32,182 nt of DNA from Candidatus Anaeroferrophillus wilburensis (GTDB taxonomy: Bacteria; Desulfobacterota; Anaeroferrophillalia; Anaeroferrophillales; Anaeroferrophillaceae): the NCBI GenBank assembly GCA_016934315.1, contig JAFGSY010000041.1:1-32182 (forward strand), written 5' to 3'. Positions 1 to 7,837 of the stretch are shown here, in pieces. The position numbers and the translations under genes are program-made. The notes under the pieces are model-generated. The model had not been told where the DNA came from. It searched no databases and saw only the letters and a list, made by a program, of their open reading frames with translations. Position 1 is the first letter of the stretch. The number at the start of each line of letters is the position of its first letter.

Positions 1-974
1 ACGGGTGACTCAGAGCTTAACACATTGTCCAATTTTTGGGGACCACCGTAGTAGCCATGCTCACTACGGGTAAGTTTTTTAGCTTTTTCAAGAATCAGGT
101 TGGCGATACTTTCTAAATTGTCAGGATGGGCAATCAATTGGCTGGATAGATCCGTCAGCTCAACATTGTCATTCAATTCGCGTGCTAATAGTAGTTCATA
201 TTTTTGGCGTGCTTCAAGCATGCTGTTAAATGACCATGTAAGTTCTGCCAGTTCACCTGTGGCATAACTGGCTACCGGAACCTGTAAGTTCCCGGTAGCT
301 GCCCGTTTTGCCCCCTCAGTCAGCGCTTTCACCGGAGCCACCAGACGACGTGAGATCCACAGCCCCATAAGCAAAGAAAGAGCGACCGCCATCAGAAAGC
401 AGACAGTATCAATAAAACGGATTTTTTGAAACTGGCTTTGGATCGAATCACGGGTAATCAGCACCCGAGCCAGGCCGAGATTCTGCTTATGGGAAAAACC
501 AGGGTCGCCAGTTAGATCTTCAAGATGGCTGATAAAAATTGGGCTAAAAAAACTGAGATTTTCTTGATGAACTACAGGTAATAATTTTTTTCCGCTACCT
601 AGCAAAACACCATAGTTCATGATATCCACTGGGGAAATTTCAATAAAGTTTGTCCGCGGTTTAATTTTTTTAAACCACAGATTGCCGGTTCTATCATAGA
701 TTGCTATGCCGGCAACATCCCGGTGTTCCAAAACGGCTGCCAGAGGTTCCCGTAGCAGGAGTTTGTTTTCCGTATAAAGGCCAATGGCTGACGCTCTGGC
801 CAGATATGAAGCCTGGATTTTTCCTGACTGATACAGCAAATCTTGAACAAAGCGCATGTTGAAATATCGATGAGTGAACAGGAAAGCCAATGAAAAAAGC
901 AAAATACTGCTGGTGAACCCCACCAGAATCTGGGCAAGCAAAGTACGTGGTGTTAATTTCTTGATCGCGTTCAT
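1..974 (-). CDS. Membrane sensor protein with HAMP and GAF domains, partial (probable histidine kinase N-terminal part)
   Basis: The reading frame opens with ATG at 974 and stays open to the left edge, giving the first 324 residues. I see a membrane segment at about residues 14-34, an extracytoplasmic stretch to about 187 and a second membrane segment at about 188-207. A HAMP linker follows at about 206-258 (RRLVAPVKALTEGA, then GELAELTWSFNSML). From about 272 a GAF-like domain begins, with the LTRSEHGY pattern common in GAF domains of hybrid histidine kinases. The catalytic part lies outside the window, so histidine kinase is the best guess, not a demonstrated call; a diguanylate cyclase is possible. 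Its start is 2 nt after the stop of the binding-protein gene, so it is translated from the same operon as the TonB receptor and probably reports ligand binding in the periplasm. Confidence 0.8.
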   Translation of the reverse strand, partial: MNAIKKLTPRTLLAQILVGFTSSILLFSLAFLFTHRYFNMRFVQDLLYQSGKIQASYLARASAIGLYTENKLLLREPLAAVLEHRDVAGIAIYDRTGNLWFKKIKPRTNFIEISPVDIMNYGVLLGSGKKLLPVVHQENLSFFSPIFISHLEDLTGDPGFSHKQNLGLARVLITRDSIQSQFQKIRFIDTVCFLMAVALSLLMGLWISRRLVAPVKALTEGAKRAATGNLQVPVASYATGELAELTWSFNSMLEARQKYELLLARELNDNVELTDLSSQLIAHPDNLESIANLILEKAKKLTRSEHGYYGGPQKLDNVLSSESP

Positions 975-976
975 CG

Positions 977-1937
977 CTAGTTCTCCAGTTCGGGCGAGAT
1001 CATTTCAACCATACCTTTCAGCGGATCAGGAACTGAAAAATAAAAATATTCAGCCATGTTCTGATTTACACTGACCATGGAACTGGAGGCAGAAAAGCTC
1101 CCGCTGGCCGGCAAAGCGCCGGTTCTGGAAAAAGTCACTACGGCTGCCGCAGTTTCCTGCAACAACATTTCAGGGGAATAATGGATAGCGCAGAGAGCAC
1201 CGTATTTTGCGAAGGGAAAAGCGGCACCAATTACGGGACGGTGATAGTCATGCTGCATACGAAGTATTTCTTTGATGATGACCGTATTCAGCAAGAGCGG
1301 ATCCGGAAAAGCCCAGACAGCATCGGAACTTTGGAAAAGATTTTTCAAGGCTGGCAATACCTCGCGTGGAGAGGAAATCTGGACAACATCAAGATCCAGC
1401 CCTACTTGGCGGGCTCATGTCCAATTGGCTGGTCAAATAACCGCTGGTGAGCAATCCCAGTGTTTTTATCTTGGGGAATAGTAATTTTATCTGCCGCAAC
1501 TGGACCGCTGGATCTACCCATAAAAAGGTGCCGGTCCACTTGCCGGTTTTTTCCATAGCCCGGACAGCCAATTTCGGTTTGGCAACAAAAAGAAATATTC
1601 CGTTGGCATTAGTTTCTGTTTGCAGACAGAACGTCAGGGCCGTATCACCGAAAACAATGATTAATGATGGTTTTTGGCGACGGAATGCATCGAGATCATT
1701 GTCGTTCCATTCGCTGGTTACCGGCCAGTTTATCACTTGAATCTCAGGGTTCATCTGCCCCATTTCCGCTTCAAGGTTTTTGATCAAAACCTGATGAAAG
1801 GACAGATCGCCACGATACACCAGGGCAACTCTGCGATTTTCTGCCGATTCTGTGGCAAAAGCAAAAACTGATGAACTGAAAATGCCAATCAGCAGGATTC
1901 CCAGCATCATTACAATTTTCAGCCGATTCTGTTCCAT
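977..1937 (-). pseudogene. ABC-type periplasmic substrate-binding protein, interrupted by a frameshift
   Basis: Translation starts at ATG 1937, 2 nt after the receptor stop, with a signal peptide (residues about 8-27, then FAFATES). It reads a type I periplasmic-binding fold of the ABC_sub_bind kind (VALVYRGD near the start, PSLIIVFGDTAL in the middle) until TGA at 1389-1391. The other half continues in another frame, open from 1414 down to the TAG at 977-979. It includes ARQVGLDLDVV, DAVWAFPDPLLLN, RPVIGAAFPFAKYGAL and SVNQNMAEYF, the usual C-terminal half of this family. The span of 961 nt is 320 codons plus one base, so a single extra base near 1415-1420 explains everything. Removing it gives a normal protein of about 319 residues. 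It may be a true mutation, programmed, or a sequencing error. It may serve as the ligand sensor feeding the downstream membrane sensor. Confidence 0.75.
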
Positions 1938-1939
1938 TC

Positions 1940-4039
1940 TTAAAACCGGTACTTTGCCCACAATTCGCCGCTGATTCCCGGTCTGGCGAAATGATCTGAA
2001 AGCCTCCAAGTGATGTCAGGATATGCATAGTCAACATCAAAAAGGTTATGAACTGAAAGAACCAAATCCAAACCAGGAACCAGACCTCGTAAATCATGAA
2101 CCGTGACCGCCAGATTGGTTAACCAATAGGCATCCACATCCTCCAGCGTAATTCCTTCAACGGCTTCAATCCTATCCCTAAAGAAAAAGCTCATATTCAG
2201 ATTACAAAACCGATCTAAAGCCCAGTCAAAGCCTGCACTTCCCAACCATTGGGCAACGCCGGGGACATCATCGCCATTACTTTTTTTATGATCAATATAG
2301 GAAATAGTCGTAAAGCAGGATACTTTCGATAACAATCCGGGAAGCTGATAACGGACGTCCAGATCCAAACCCCAGTTTCGGCACTTACAACTGTTTTCAA
2401 ACTGTGCCAGACCAGTTATGTCATCGTAAAATAGATCGATCATATGATCGAAGTAATTCCAATATCCCGATAGCTGGGCGCTGAAACAACAACCGGGATG
2501 CCATTCAAGACTGGCTTGCCAGGAATCGACCTCCTCGGCGTCCAAGTCCGGATTGCCCATCGACGGATTACCTCCATCAAGTTTGTACAGTTCCCTGAAA
2601 CTTGGAGCCCGAAAAGCCTCGCTGTAGGACAATTTTAACCGCCATTCTGGTTGCGGGGCATAGACCATACCGATACTGGGGGAAAAAGCATTACCAAAAT
2701 CATCGTAATAGTCGAGCCGCCCTCCCAGAGTCATACTAACTTTCGGAGTAATGTCCCACTGATCTTGGAGGAATATACTGCAAAAAAAACGATCTGCTTC
2801 AGAAATCCAGTTGAACCGGTCGCTGACATCCTGTTTTTCCGCCAATGGTGTCGGATCGTAGTTGGCATGATGCTCAGCATCGTGAAGATATGACTTTCTC
2901 AGTTCACCACCGATGGTAGTCAGGTGGCCTGCCCAGGCATGAACATCCAGTTGCAGCTCACCGCCACCTTCATCGACCCGGGCATTCTGGTCACTATAAA
3001 TTCCATCGGGGTATACTCCATTGACATCCTGGAAGCCAGGAGGTTGCAGATTAACATCAAAATCATGATTATAACCATTGTAGAACAGCTTTGCCTGGAG
3101 AAACAGCAGATCATCATTAAAGGAGTTGCTATAGTTCAAATCGCTCCAGAAATAATCCCGAGTCAAGGTCGTTTGATCCGAAAGGGATTTTCCCGGATTG
3201 AAAAAACCGCCATCGCTATGATGTAGATATTGTCCTTGCAATCTCCAGTTTCCGGTTTCCAGGCCAAAGGATAAATCAGTACGGTTCACCCATTCACTGC
3301 TAGGCCCGGGTGCTCGGGAAACATCACCATTAACCGGTGATGATGACAGGATATCAGATTCAACCTTTACCTCCCCGCCGTGGGTGCGAAAATAATTGAT
3401 ATTCCCCCAACAGGAAAGCTTGTCAAAGGAGTTTTTCAACTCCACGTTGTAGCGCTGCAGATCTTCGGTGCCAAATCGGACACTTGTGGTTAGACCGTCA
3501 GTGGCAACGGTCCGGTTGGTTATGATATTGACAACCCCCAGCAGGGCATCACTGCCATACAGGGTGGAACCAGGACCGCGCAGCACTTCGATCTTCTGGA
3601 TGTAATCAACAGCCAGATCGCTATAAAAGAATGCGCCTCCTCCCGTCAGAGCCAAATTGACATCATGACCATCAATAAGAATCTTAAGCCTTTCTGCTCC
3701 TCTCGAGCGAACCCCCCTGAACGTAAGCTGGCTGTAGCCGGCAGTAGCAATCCCCTCCTGCATCCCGGGAATCAATGGCCAGACATCACGCAAATCCCTG
3801 ACGCCCAATCGCTGCAGTTGTTCCGCGGTTATCACCGTCATGACGGCTGGTGACTTACCGATTGGTCGAGGAGTTCTGGTGGGCAATGAACTCACATCAT
3901 AAAAAAGGCCGAGCATTACACTCTCTTCCTCGGCCAAAGCTAGTAGTGATGCAGATTTATCCCCGGCCAGCAAGACTGGAGGGAACAAGGAAATAAAACA
4001 AAATGATACAATTATCAGCGGTAGGTTTAGCTTTTTCAC
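1940..4039 (-). CDS. TonB-dependent outer-membrane receptor
   Basis: A 699-residue outer-membrane beta-barrel with a plug domain. The plug shows PAVMTVITAEQLQRLG, LIPGMQ, FRGVRSRG and the strongly typical KIEVLRGPGSTLYGSDAL followed by VVNIITNR. The C-terminus ends in an aromatic residue (LWAKYRF), as expected for barrel insertion. Barrel-family signatures such as LKLSYSEAFRAPSFREL and GNPDLDAEEVDSW are of the Cir/BtuB-like type. I chose GTG 4039 because it yields a classic signal peptide (KKLNLPLIIVSFCFI, ending near VLLAG) behind a GGTGAG-like ribosome site. The frame is open further up, to TTG 4114 and ATG 4108. The substrate is not evident. It heads the operon with the binding protein and the membrane sensor. 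Confidence 0.9.
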   Translation of the reverse strand: MKKLNLPLIIVSFCFISLFPPVLLAGDKSASLLALAEEESVMLGLFYDVSSLPTRTPRPIGKSPAVMTVITAEQLQRLGVRDLRDVWPLIPGMQEGIATAGYSQLTFRGVRSRGAERLKILIDGHDVNLALTGGGAFFYSDLAVDYIQKIEVLRGPGSTLYGSDALLGVVNIITNRTVATDGLTTSVRFGTEDLQRYNVELKNSFDKLSCWGNINYFRTHGGEVKVESDILSSSPVNGDVSRAPGPSSEWVNRTDLSFGLETGNWRLQGQYLHHSDGGFFNPGKSLSDQTTLTRDYFWSDLNYSNSFNDDLLFLQAKLFYNGYNHDFDVNLQPPGFQDVNGVYPDGIYSDQNARVDEGGGELQLDVHAWAGHLTTIGGELRKSYLHDAEHHANYDPTPLAEKQDVSDRFNWISEADRFFCSIFLQDQWDITPKVSMTLGGRLDYYDDFGNAFSPSIGMVYAPQPEWRLKLSYSEAFRAPSFRELYKLDGGNPSMGNPDLDAEEVDSWQASLEWHPGCCFSAQLSGYWNYFDHMIDLFYDDITGLAQFENSCKCRNWGLDLDVRYQLPGLLSKVSCFTTISYIDHKKSNGDDVPGVAQWLGSAGFDWALDRFCNLNMSFFFRDRIEAVEGITLEDVDAYWLTNLAVTVHDLRGLVPGLDLVLSVHNLFDVDYAYPDITWRLSDHFARPGISGELWAKYRF

Positions 4040-4326
4040 TGTTCTCACCACCAAAGAAACCTTACGATTAATAAACCTTGTTGGATCATCGCTGCGCAAT
4101 GCAAGCATAAACAATCTTAAAAGTTATTCGGCCATTCCTACCAATACTTGAAATTTTCTTTAATAGGTCATCCTCGTTTTTTGAGAATTTTCTTGTAAAT
4201 CCCCGTACTTGCTGACTCATGATGTTTGCTTGCCAAAACTGTAGTGCCGCAACTATGGCGTATTATCCTTGATTCATCCTGGTATTTAGCGGTACTAAGA
4301 GGACTGTCTTTACAGAGGCGCTTTTT
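4040..4326. other. Intergenic region upstream of the receptor operon
   Basis: About 290 bases between the receptor start and the next small ORF, AT-rich and with no convincing gene. It must hold the promoter of the minus-strand receptor operon, but I see no strong -35/-10 pair. The first 75 bases could instead be an N-terminal extension of the receptor if ATG 4108 or TTG 4114 is used. Confidence 0.4.
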
Positions 4327-4515
4327 ATGCGTGCAAGTAAAGAAATCCGGCCAAAATCAGTGCAGTTTGCCTGCGTTGCCTATGTGGTATTCGGCAGTTC
4401 ACTGTTCGATCTTCTGGGGGGTCGGATTTCAACAAAGGTTCTTCTCGGCATTGGTCTTATCGTTCTGCTGAACATCATTGTGGTCATGGTCAAAAAAAGA
4501 AAGACTGGTAGATGA
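4327..4515 (+). CDS. Small hydrophobic protein, hypothetical
   Basis: A 62-residue ORF with an amphiphilic N-terminus, one hydrophobic stretch at about residues 13-30 and a stronger one at about 38-54 (VLLGIGLIVLLNIIVVMV). It ends in a basic tail (KKRKTGR), the layout of a small inner-membrane protein. A weak AGAGGCG ribosome site precedes the ATG by about 6 bases. I do not recognise a family. The composition argues for a real membrane peptide, but the length and weak ribosome site leave a sizeable chance that it is not expressed. Confidence 0.4.
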   Translation: MRASKEIRPKSVQFACVAYVVFGSSLFDLLGGRISTKVLLGIGLIVLLNIIVVMVKKRKTGR

Positions 4516-4584
4516 TGAAATTTGGTTTTGTGCTGCCTGCCGGTGTCGTTGAAAGATTTTTTTGTGGGAAAGCTTCAAAGGAGG

Positions 4585-4613
4585 CTGAATTCGTTATCTC
4601 AGTATGCTATAAT
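4585..4613 (+). promoter_or_regulatory. Extended -10 promoter for the FmdE-family gene
   Basis: TGCTATAAT at 4605-4613 is a perfect extended -10 element. A weak -35 (CTGAAT, 4585-4590) lies 17 bases upstream. It would start transcription about 50 bases before the ATG at 4670. Called by eye. Confidence 0.5.
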
Positions 4614-4669
4614 GAGATTAATTTTCATCTTGGCGTGATGCTGTTGGCACCGTTTCAATGGAGGGTTGT

Positions 4670-5188
4670 ATGATTGACTATAATGACCTTATCTCTTTTC
4701 ATGGACACAGTTGTCCCGGGCTGGCCATAGGCTATCGGATGACCACTGCGGCAATGAATTTTCTTGCTCAAAACCAGGCGGAAGACGAAGAGCTGGTTGC
4801 CATTGTTGAGAACGATGCCTGCGGGGTCGATGCCCTGCAGTTCATCAGTGGCTGTACCTTCGGCAAGGGCAATCTGATTTTCCGTGATTATGGCAAGCAG
4901 GTGTATACATTGTATTCGCGCCAAAGTGGAAAAGGAGTGCGAGTGGCGTTTACCGATACAAACGCCCCTGCCGGGATCAGGCAGGATCGCCAAAAGTTTA
5001 TTGACTGGCTCAAGGGTGCTGCTGAGAGTGATATTGTGATGCTGACTCCGGTAACAATCCCCGAGCCGCCAAAGGCGAGAATTAGGCAGTCAGTTGTTTG
5101 CGAACGTTGCGGGGAGATGGTGATGGAGACCAGGGTCAGGGATGCTGCCGGCAGACTTCTCTGCATTCCCTGTGCTGATCAGTCTTGA
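4670..5188 (+). CDS. FmdE-family protein with C-terminal zinc ribbon
   Basis: A 172-residue protein with the FmdE (formylmethanofuran dehydrogenase subunit E) domain. HGHSCPGLAIGYRM lies near the N-terminus, followed by ENDACGVDALQFISGCTFGKGN and an FRDYGK strand. The C-terminus carries a CERCGE ... CIPCAD pair, a four-cysteine zinc ribbon typical of the longer FmdE proteins. I chose ATG 4670 over 4658 because GGAGGG (4660-4665) sits 4 bases before it. In bacteria such proteins occur apart from formylmethanofuran dehydrogenase, and their role is unsettled; links to molybdenum or tungsten enzymes and metal handling have been proposed. No such enzyme is encoded nearby, so the substrate remains open. 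Confidence 0.88.
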   Translation: MIDYNDLISFHGHSCPGLAIGYRMTTAAMNFLAQNQAEDEELVAIVENDACGVDALQFISGCTFGKGNLIFRDYGKQVYTLYSRQSGKGVRVAFTDTNAPAGIRQDRQKFIDWLKGAAESDIVMLTPVTIPEPPKARIRQSVVCERCGEMVMETRVRDAAGRLLCIPCADQS

Positions 5189-5257
5189 ATTGGTGGTTTT
5201 TAGTGAAAAGGGTTGTTGATGGCATGATTGAATTGCATTTATGTAATTGAAAGGACA

Positions 5258-5297
5258 AGAAAGAGGCAGGCCCCTGCGAGGACCCGCCTCTTTTTTA
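5258..5297. terminator. Bidirectional terminator between FmdE-family gene and secreted-protein gene
   Basis: AAAGAGGC at 5260-5267 pairs with GCCTCTTT at 5286-5293. The stem can be extended by two G-C pairs past one mismatch. A T-run follows on the plus strand, and an A-rich flank gives Ts on the minus strand. It lies exactly between two convergent genes, so it can serve both. Confidence 0.8.
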
Positions 5298-5316
5298 ATA
5301 GTCAAACGGTAAAGAT

Positions 5317-5919
5317 CTATTCAGTGGCTAAAGGTTCTGGTTCTTCTGCGGTTGGCTCATCATCTGCCACATAGTCACACGTCAGATCGTCAAAATTGAT
5401 CAGGGTATATTCAAAAAGGTATTCGCTGGGATTCCAGCCAATCATCTGGCCTGTCGTTTCATCAACATCATCGGTTAATACCAGCCAGATTTTTGCCCCA
5501 TAGCCATAATTTTGATCATAATCGGCTGGTAGATCGCAGAGACCTTCAAGTGTGTATTTGATGTGGACATTGCCGTACTCATCCGCAATGGCGGTTCCTA
5601 GGCATGCAAGCCCGTTGCCCGGCCAGGGATCAGGGTAGTAGATCAGGGTATAGCTGATGCCTGGTTCAAGACGATGGCCATTGAAGTTGAATTTAAACGC
5701 TTCCCCCCAGAGACTGTACTTCATTTTTCCCCAAGCACCATCGCTGATAACGGCCCACGTTTCGGGATTTTTTTCGAAAAGATACAGTTTGCCATTGGGA
5801 GATTTACCAGCCTGCCCATTGGGGACTTGACCGTCTTTAGGAACTGCTAAGACGGGTGAGATGCAAAATGCTGATAATAGTAAAACAGCAAAAACAAGCA
5901 TTCCAGCCTTTTTTTTCAT
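5317..5919 (-). CDS. Secreted protein of unknown family
   Basis: A 200-residue protein with a clear Sec signal peptide (MKKKAGMLVFAVLLLSAF, cleavage near VLA-VP). A mature domain rich in aromatic residues and glycine follows, with blocks such as GAWGKMKYSLWG, FNFNGHRLEPG, YTLIYYPDPWPG, KIWLVLTDDVD and GWNPSEYLFEY. The C-terminal tail is acidic and proline-rich (EPTAEEPEPL). A strong AGGAGG lies 5 bases before the ATG. I cannot assign a function. From memory, similar blocks occur in uncharacterised secreted proteins of methanogenic archaea and some anaerobic bacteria, but I could not check this. The regular strand pattern suggests a beta-sandwich domain. Confidence 0.85.
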   Translation of the reverse strand: MKKKAGMLVFAVLLLSAFCISPVLAVPKDGQVPNGQAGKSPNGKLYLFEKNPETWAVISDGAWGKMKYSLWGEAFKFNFNGHRLEPGISYTLIYYPDPWPGNGLACLGTAIADEYGNVHIKYTLEGLCDLPADYDQNYGYGAKIWLVLTDDVDETTGQMIGWNPSEYLFEYTLINFDDLTCDYVADDEPTAEEPEPLATE

Positions 5920-6177
5920 TTAATCCTCCTGTAAATTTTCTGTTGGTGTTTATAGAATGTCAAACAACAATCTTATAAGATTAAGCAATAATCATGCCTT
6001 AACCGTTTTTTTTATATATTGCACATGATTGCAGGGTGGTAGCGGGAAGCTATTTGTTATTTTTTGTAACATCAGGAAAAAATAGTAAAAAAACACCTAC
6101 ATTGAGAACAAATTTTCCTTATTTGGCAACAACCATGGCATCAGCTACATAAAAGCTAAGCTCACCGGTTTATGAAT
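5920..6177. other. AT-rich intergenic region with a 14-bp palindrome
   Basis: This stretch separates two minus-strand genes. It holds a perfect palindrome, AATCTTATAAGATT, at 5969-5982, about 50 bases upstream of the secreted-protein start, where an operator would lie. A TTGACA-like hexamer (minus strand, near 5957-5962) is close by. No clear rho-independent terminator for pyrF is visible. Confidence 0.4.
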
Positions 6178-6906
6178 CTATTGATTATCTCTGGCCACCA
6201 GAGCAATGCTGATTTCATCTTGCAAATCGCCAACGACGGCTAGGGGATCGGCTGCCTGCTTGATGGGCCGGCCGACGACAACATAGTCGGCGCCATCCTG
6301 GATAGCCAGTTTGGCGGTGGCAATCCGCTTCTGGTCATCTGCTTCAACCTCACGGTTGATGCCGGGCCTGATCCCCGGGGTGACAATAAGGAAATTATTC
6401 CCCAGGTGGGCACGCATCCGCTGAGCTTCCAAGCCTGACGAGACAAGTCCATCGCAGCCCAGTTCCAGAGCTTTTTTCGCCCGGTAATAGACCAGCTCTT
6501 CAATAGTGCCGGTAAGACCCAATTGACGCAGGTCATCCTCGGCAAAGCTGGTCAGGACCGTCACTCCCAGGATTTTGACGTCTTTCCTGCTGGCAACGGC
6601 GGCTTCAATAATGGCATCATTGCCATGGACGGTCGTAAAGGCGACGCCATGGTCGTTCACCTGCTGAACTGCCCGTTCCACGGTTGCCGGAACATCAAAA
6701 AATTTCAGGTCCAGCATGACCTTGTGACCCCGCCTGGTAAGCCATTCCACCATGGGAAAGCCGCCGGCGAGAAAGAGCTGCAGCCCCACCTTGTAAAATC
6801 TGACGTGACTTTCCAGACGTTCAACCCATTCCTTGGCCTCATTGGCCGAGGGAACATCAAGGGCAAAAATAATCCGTTCATTGAGGGGAATATGTTCCTT
6901 GGTCAT
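6178..6906 (-). CDS. pyrF: Orotidine-5'-phosphate decarboxylase
   Basis: This enzyme decarboxylates OMP to UMP, the last step of de novo pyrimidine synthesis, in the cytosol. The 242-residue protein is the normal length for the bacterial type. It shows ALDVPS, FYKVGLQLF, the catalytic LDLKFFDVPATV block (Lys-Asp array), TVHGND, LVSSGLEA, IVTPGIRP and ADYVVVGRPI (phosphate-binding Arg). ATG 6906 is preferred over TTG 6912 because the AAAGGA site lies 9 bases upstream of it. It is divergent from rsmE, sharing a 136-bp intergenic region. Confidence 0.97.
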   Translation of the reverse strand: MTKEHIPLNERIIFALDVPSANEAKEWVERLESHVRFYKVGLQLFLAGGFPMVEWLTRRGHKVMLDLKFFDVPATVERAVQQVNDHGVAFTTVHGNDAIIEAAVASRKDVKILGVTVLTSFAEDDLRQLGLTGTIEELVYYRAKKALELGCDGLVSSGLEAQRMRAHLGNNFLIVTPGIRPGINREVEADDQKRIATAKLAIQDGADYVVVGRPIKQAADPLAVVGDLQDEISIALVARDNQ

Positions 6907-6946
6907 TGGCAATCATCCTTTCGGGAAGTGTAAGATCATAAATCCT

Positions 6947-6975
6947 ATAATGTAATCCATTCGCTGTTTTGTCAA
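6947..6975 (-). promoter_or_regulatory. Probable pyrF promoter
   Basis: On the minus strand a perfect TTGACA (6975-6970) is followed after 17 bases by CATTAT (6952-6947), 4 of 6 matches to the -10 consensus. It lies about 40 bases before the pyrF ATG. Called by eye. Confidence 0.45.
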
Positions 6976-7042
6976 TGACATAATCCTTCACATTTTTTGG
7001 ATGATGGGCTACATTGCTCAGCTGCCGGAGGAGTGTTGGGCC

Positions 7043-7753
7043 ATGAACCTGATTGTGCTGTTTGCCGATGATTTTATTGCGGGGTCGTCGCGGGTGAGAT
7101 TGACCGGCCGTCGAGCCCACCATGTGTATGGCATCCACCATGCCCAGCCGGGGAAACAACTGCGGGTTGGTTTGTGGCAAGGGCTGCTGGGCCGGGGATT
7201 GGTTACCCGCTGCACGCCTGAAATTCTGGAAATGGAGGTTACTCTGGCGGATAAGCCGCCTGCGCCGTTGCCGATTACCCTCATTATGGCGCTCCCCCGT
7301 CCGAAAGTATTGAAACGGGTAATTCAGGGGGTGGTCGCCATGGGTATAAAAAACATGGTGCTGTTGAAAACCTGGCGGGTGGAGAAGAGCTATTGGCAGA
7401 GTCCTCTACTTGCCGAAAAGAGTCTCAACGAGCAGGTGCTGCTGGGGTTAGAGCAGGCGGGTGATACCGTGCCGCCGCAGATTTTGTTGCGTTCCCGGTT
7501 TAAACCGTTTATGGAGGATGAACTGCCTCTGTTCATTGCCGGGACCGTGCCCATGCTGGCTCTTCCGGCAGCTGAACTGAACGTACCGGCCCGCGGCCAG
7601 CGGTCCATAAGCCTTTTCATCGGCCCCGAAGGGGGCTTGGTGGCCTACGAAATTGAGGTTTTGCGGGAGGTCGGGTTTGCAACCGTGTCGCTCGGCCCCC
7701 GTATCCTGCGGGTGGAGCAGGCGGTGCCGGCGCTCTTGGGCCGCTTGTTGTAG
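7043..7753 (+). CDS. rsmE: 16S rRNA (uracil-1498-N3)-methyltransferase
   Basis: RsmE methylates N3 of U1498 in 16S rRNA within the assembled 30S subunit, using S-adenosylmethionine. The 236-residue protein has the N-terminal PUA-like part (RVRLTGRRAHHVYGI) and the C-terminal SPOUT trefoil-knot part with SLFIGPEGGL, EIEVLREVGF and VSLGPRILRVEQA, the family signature. In most homologues the last motif reads LRTETA, so Val and Gln here are mild substitutions. ATG 7043 is preferred because GGAGGAG (7027-7033) lies 9 bases ahead; the frame extends up to ATG 7001. The AEC-type permease gene follows 84 bases later. Confidence 0.94.
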   Translation: MNLIVLFADDFIAGSSRVRLTGRRAHHVYGIHHAQPGKQLRVGLWQGLLGRGLVTRCTPEILEMEVTLADKPPAPLPITLIMALPRPKVLKRVIQGVVAMGIKNMVLLKTWRVEKSYWQSPLLAEKSLNEQVLLGLEQAGDTVPPQILLRSRFKPFMEDELPLFIAGTVPMLALPAAELNVPARGQRSISLFIGPEGGLVAYEIEVLREVGFATVSLGPRILRVEQAVPALLGRLL

Positions 7754-7837
7754 GGCGGCAACCGCCGCTGGGCACGTCGGTTTTTGTCCCATGTGACAGC
7801 TTAGATGGTGTGTCATTGATGTAAAGGATGCCAGTTG

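Noticed and set aside
7754-7775. GGCGG-CAA-CCGCC hairpin just after rsmE
   Set aside because: The stem is only 5 bp with a 3-base loop and no T-run, so it is not a credible terminator; rsmE and the permease may be cotranscribed.
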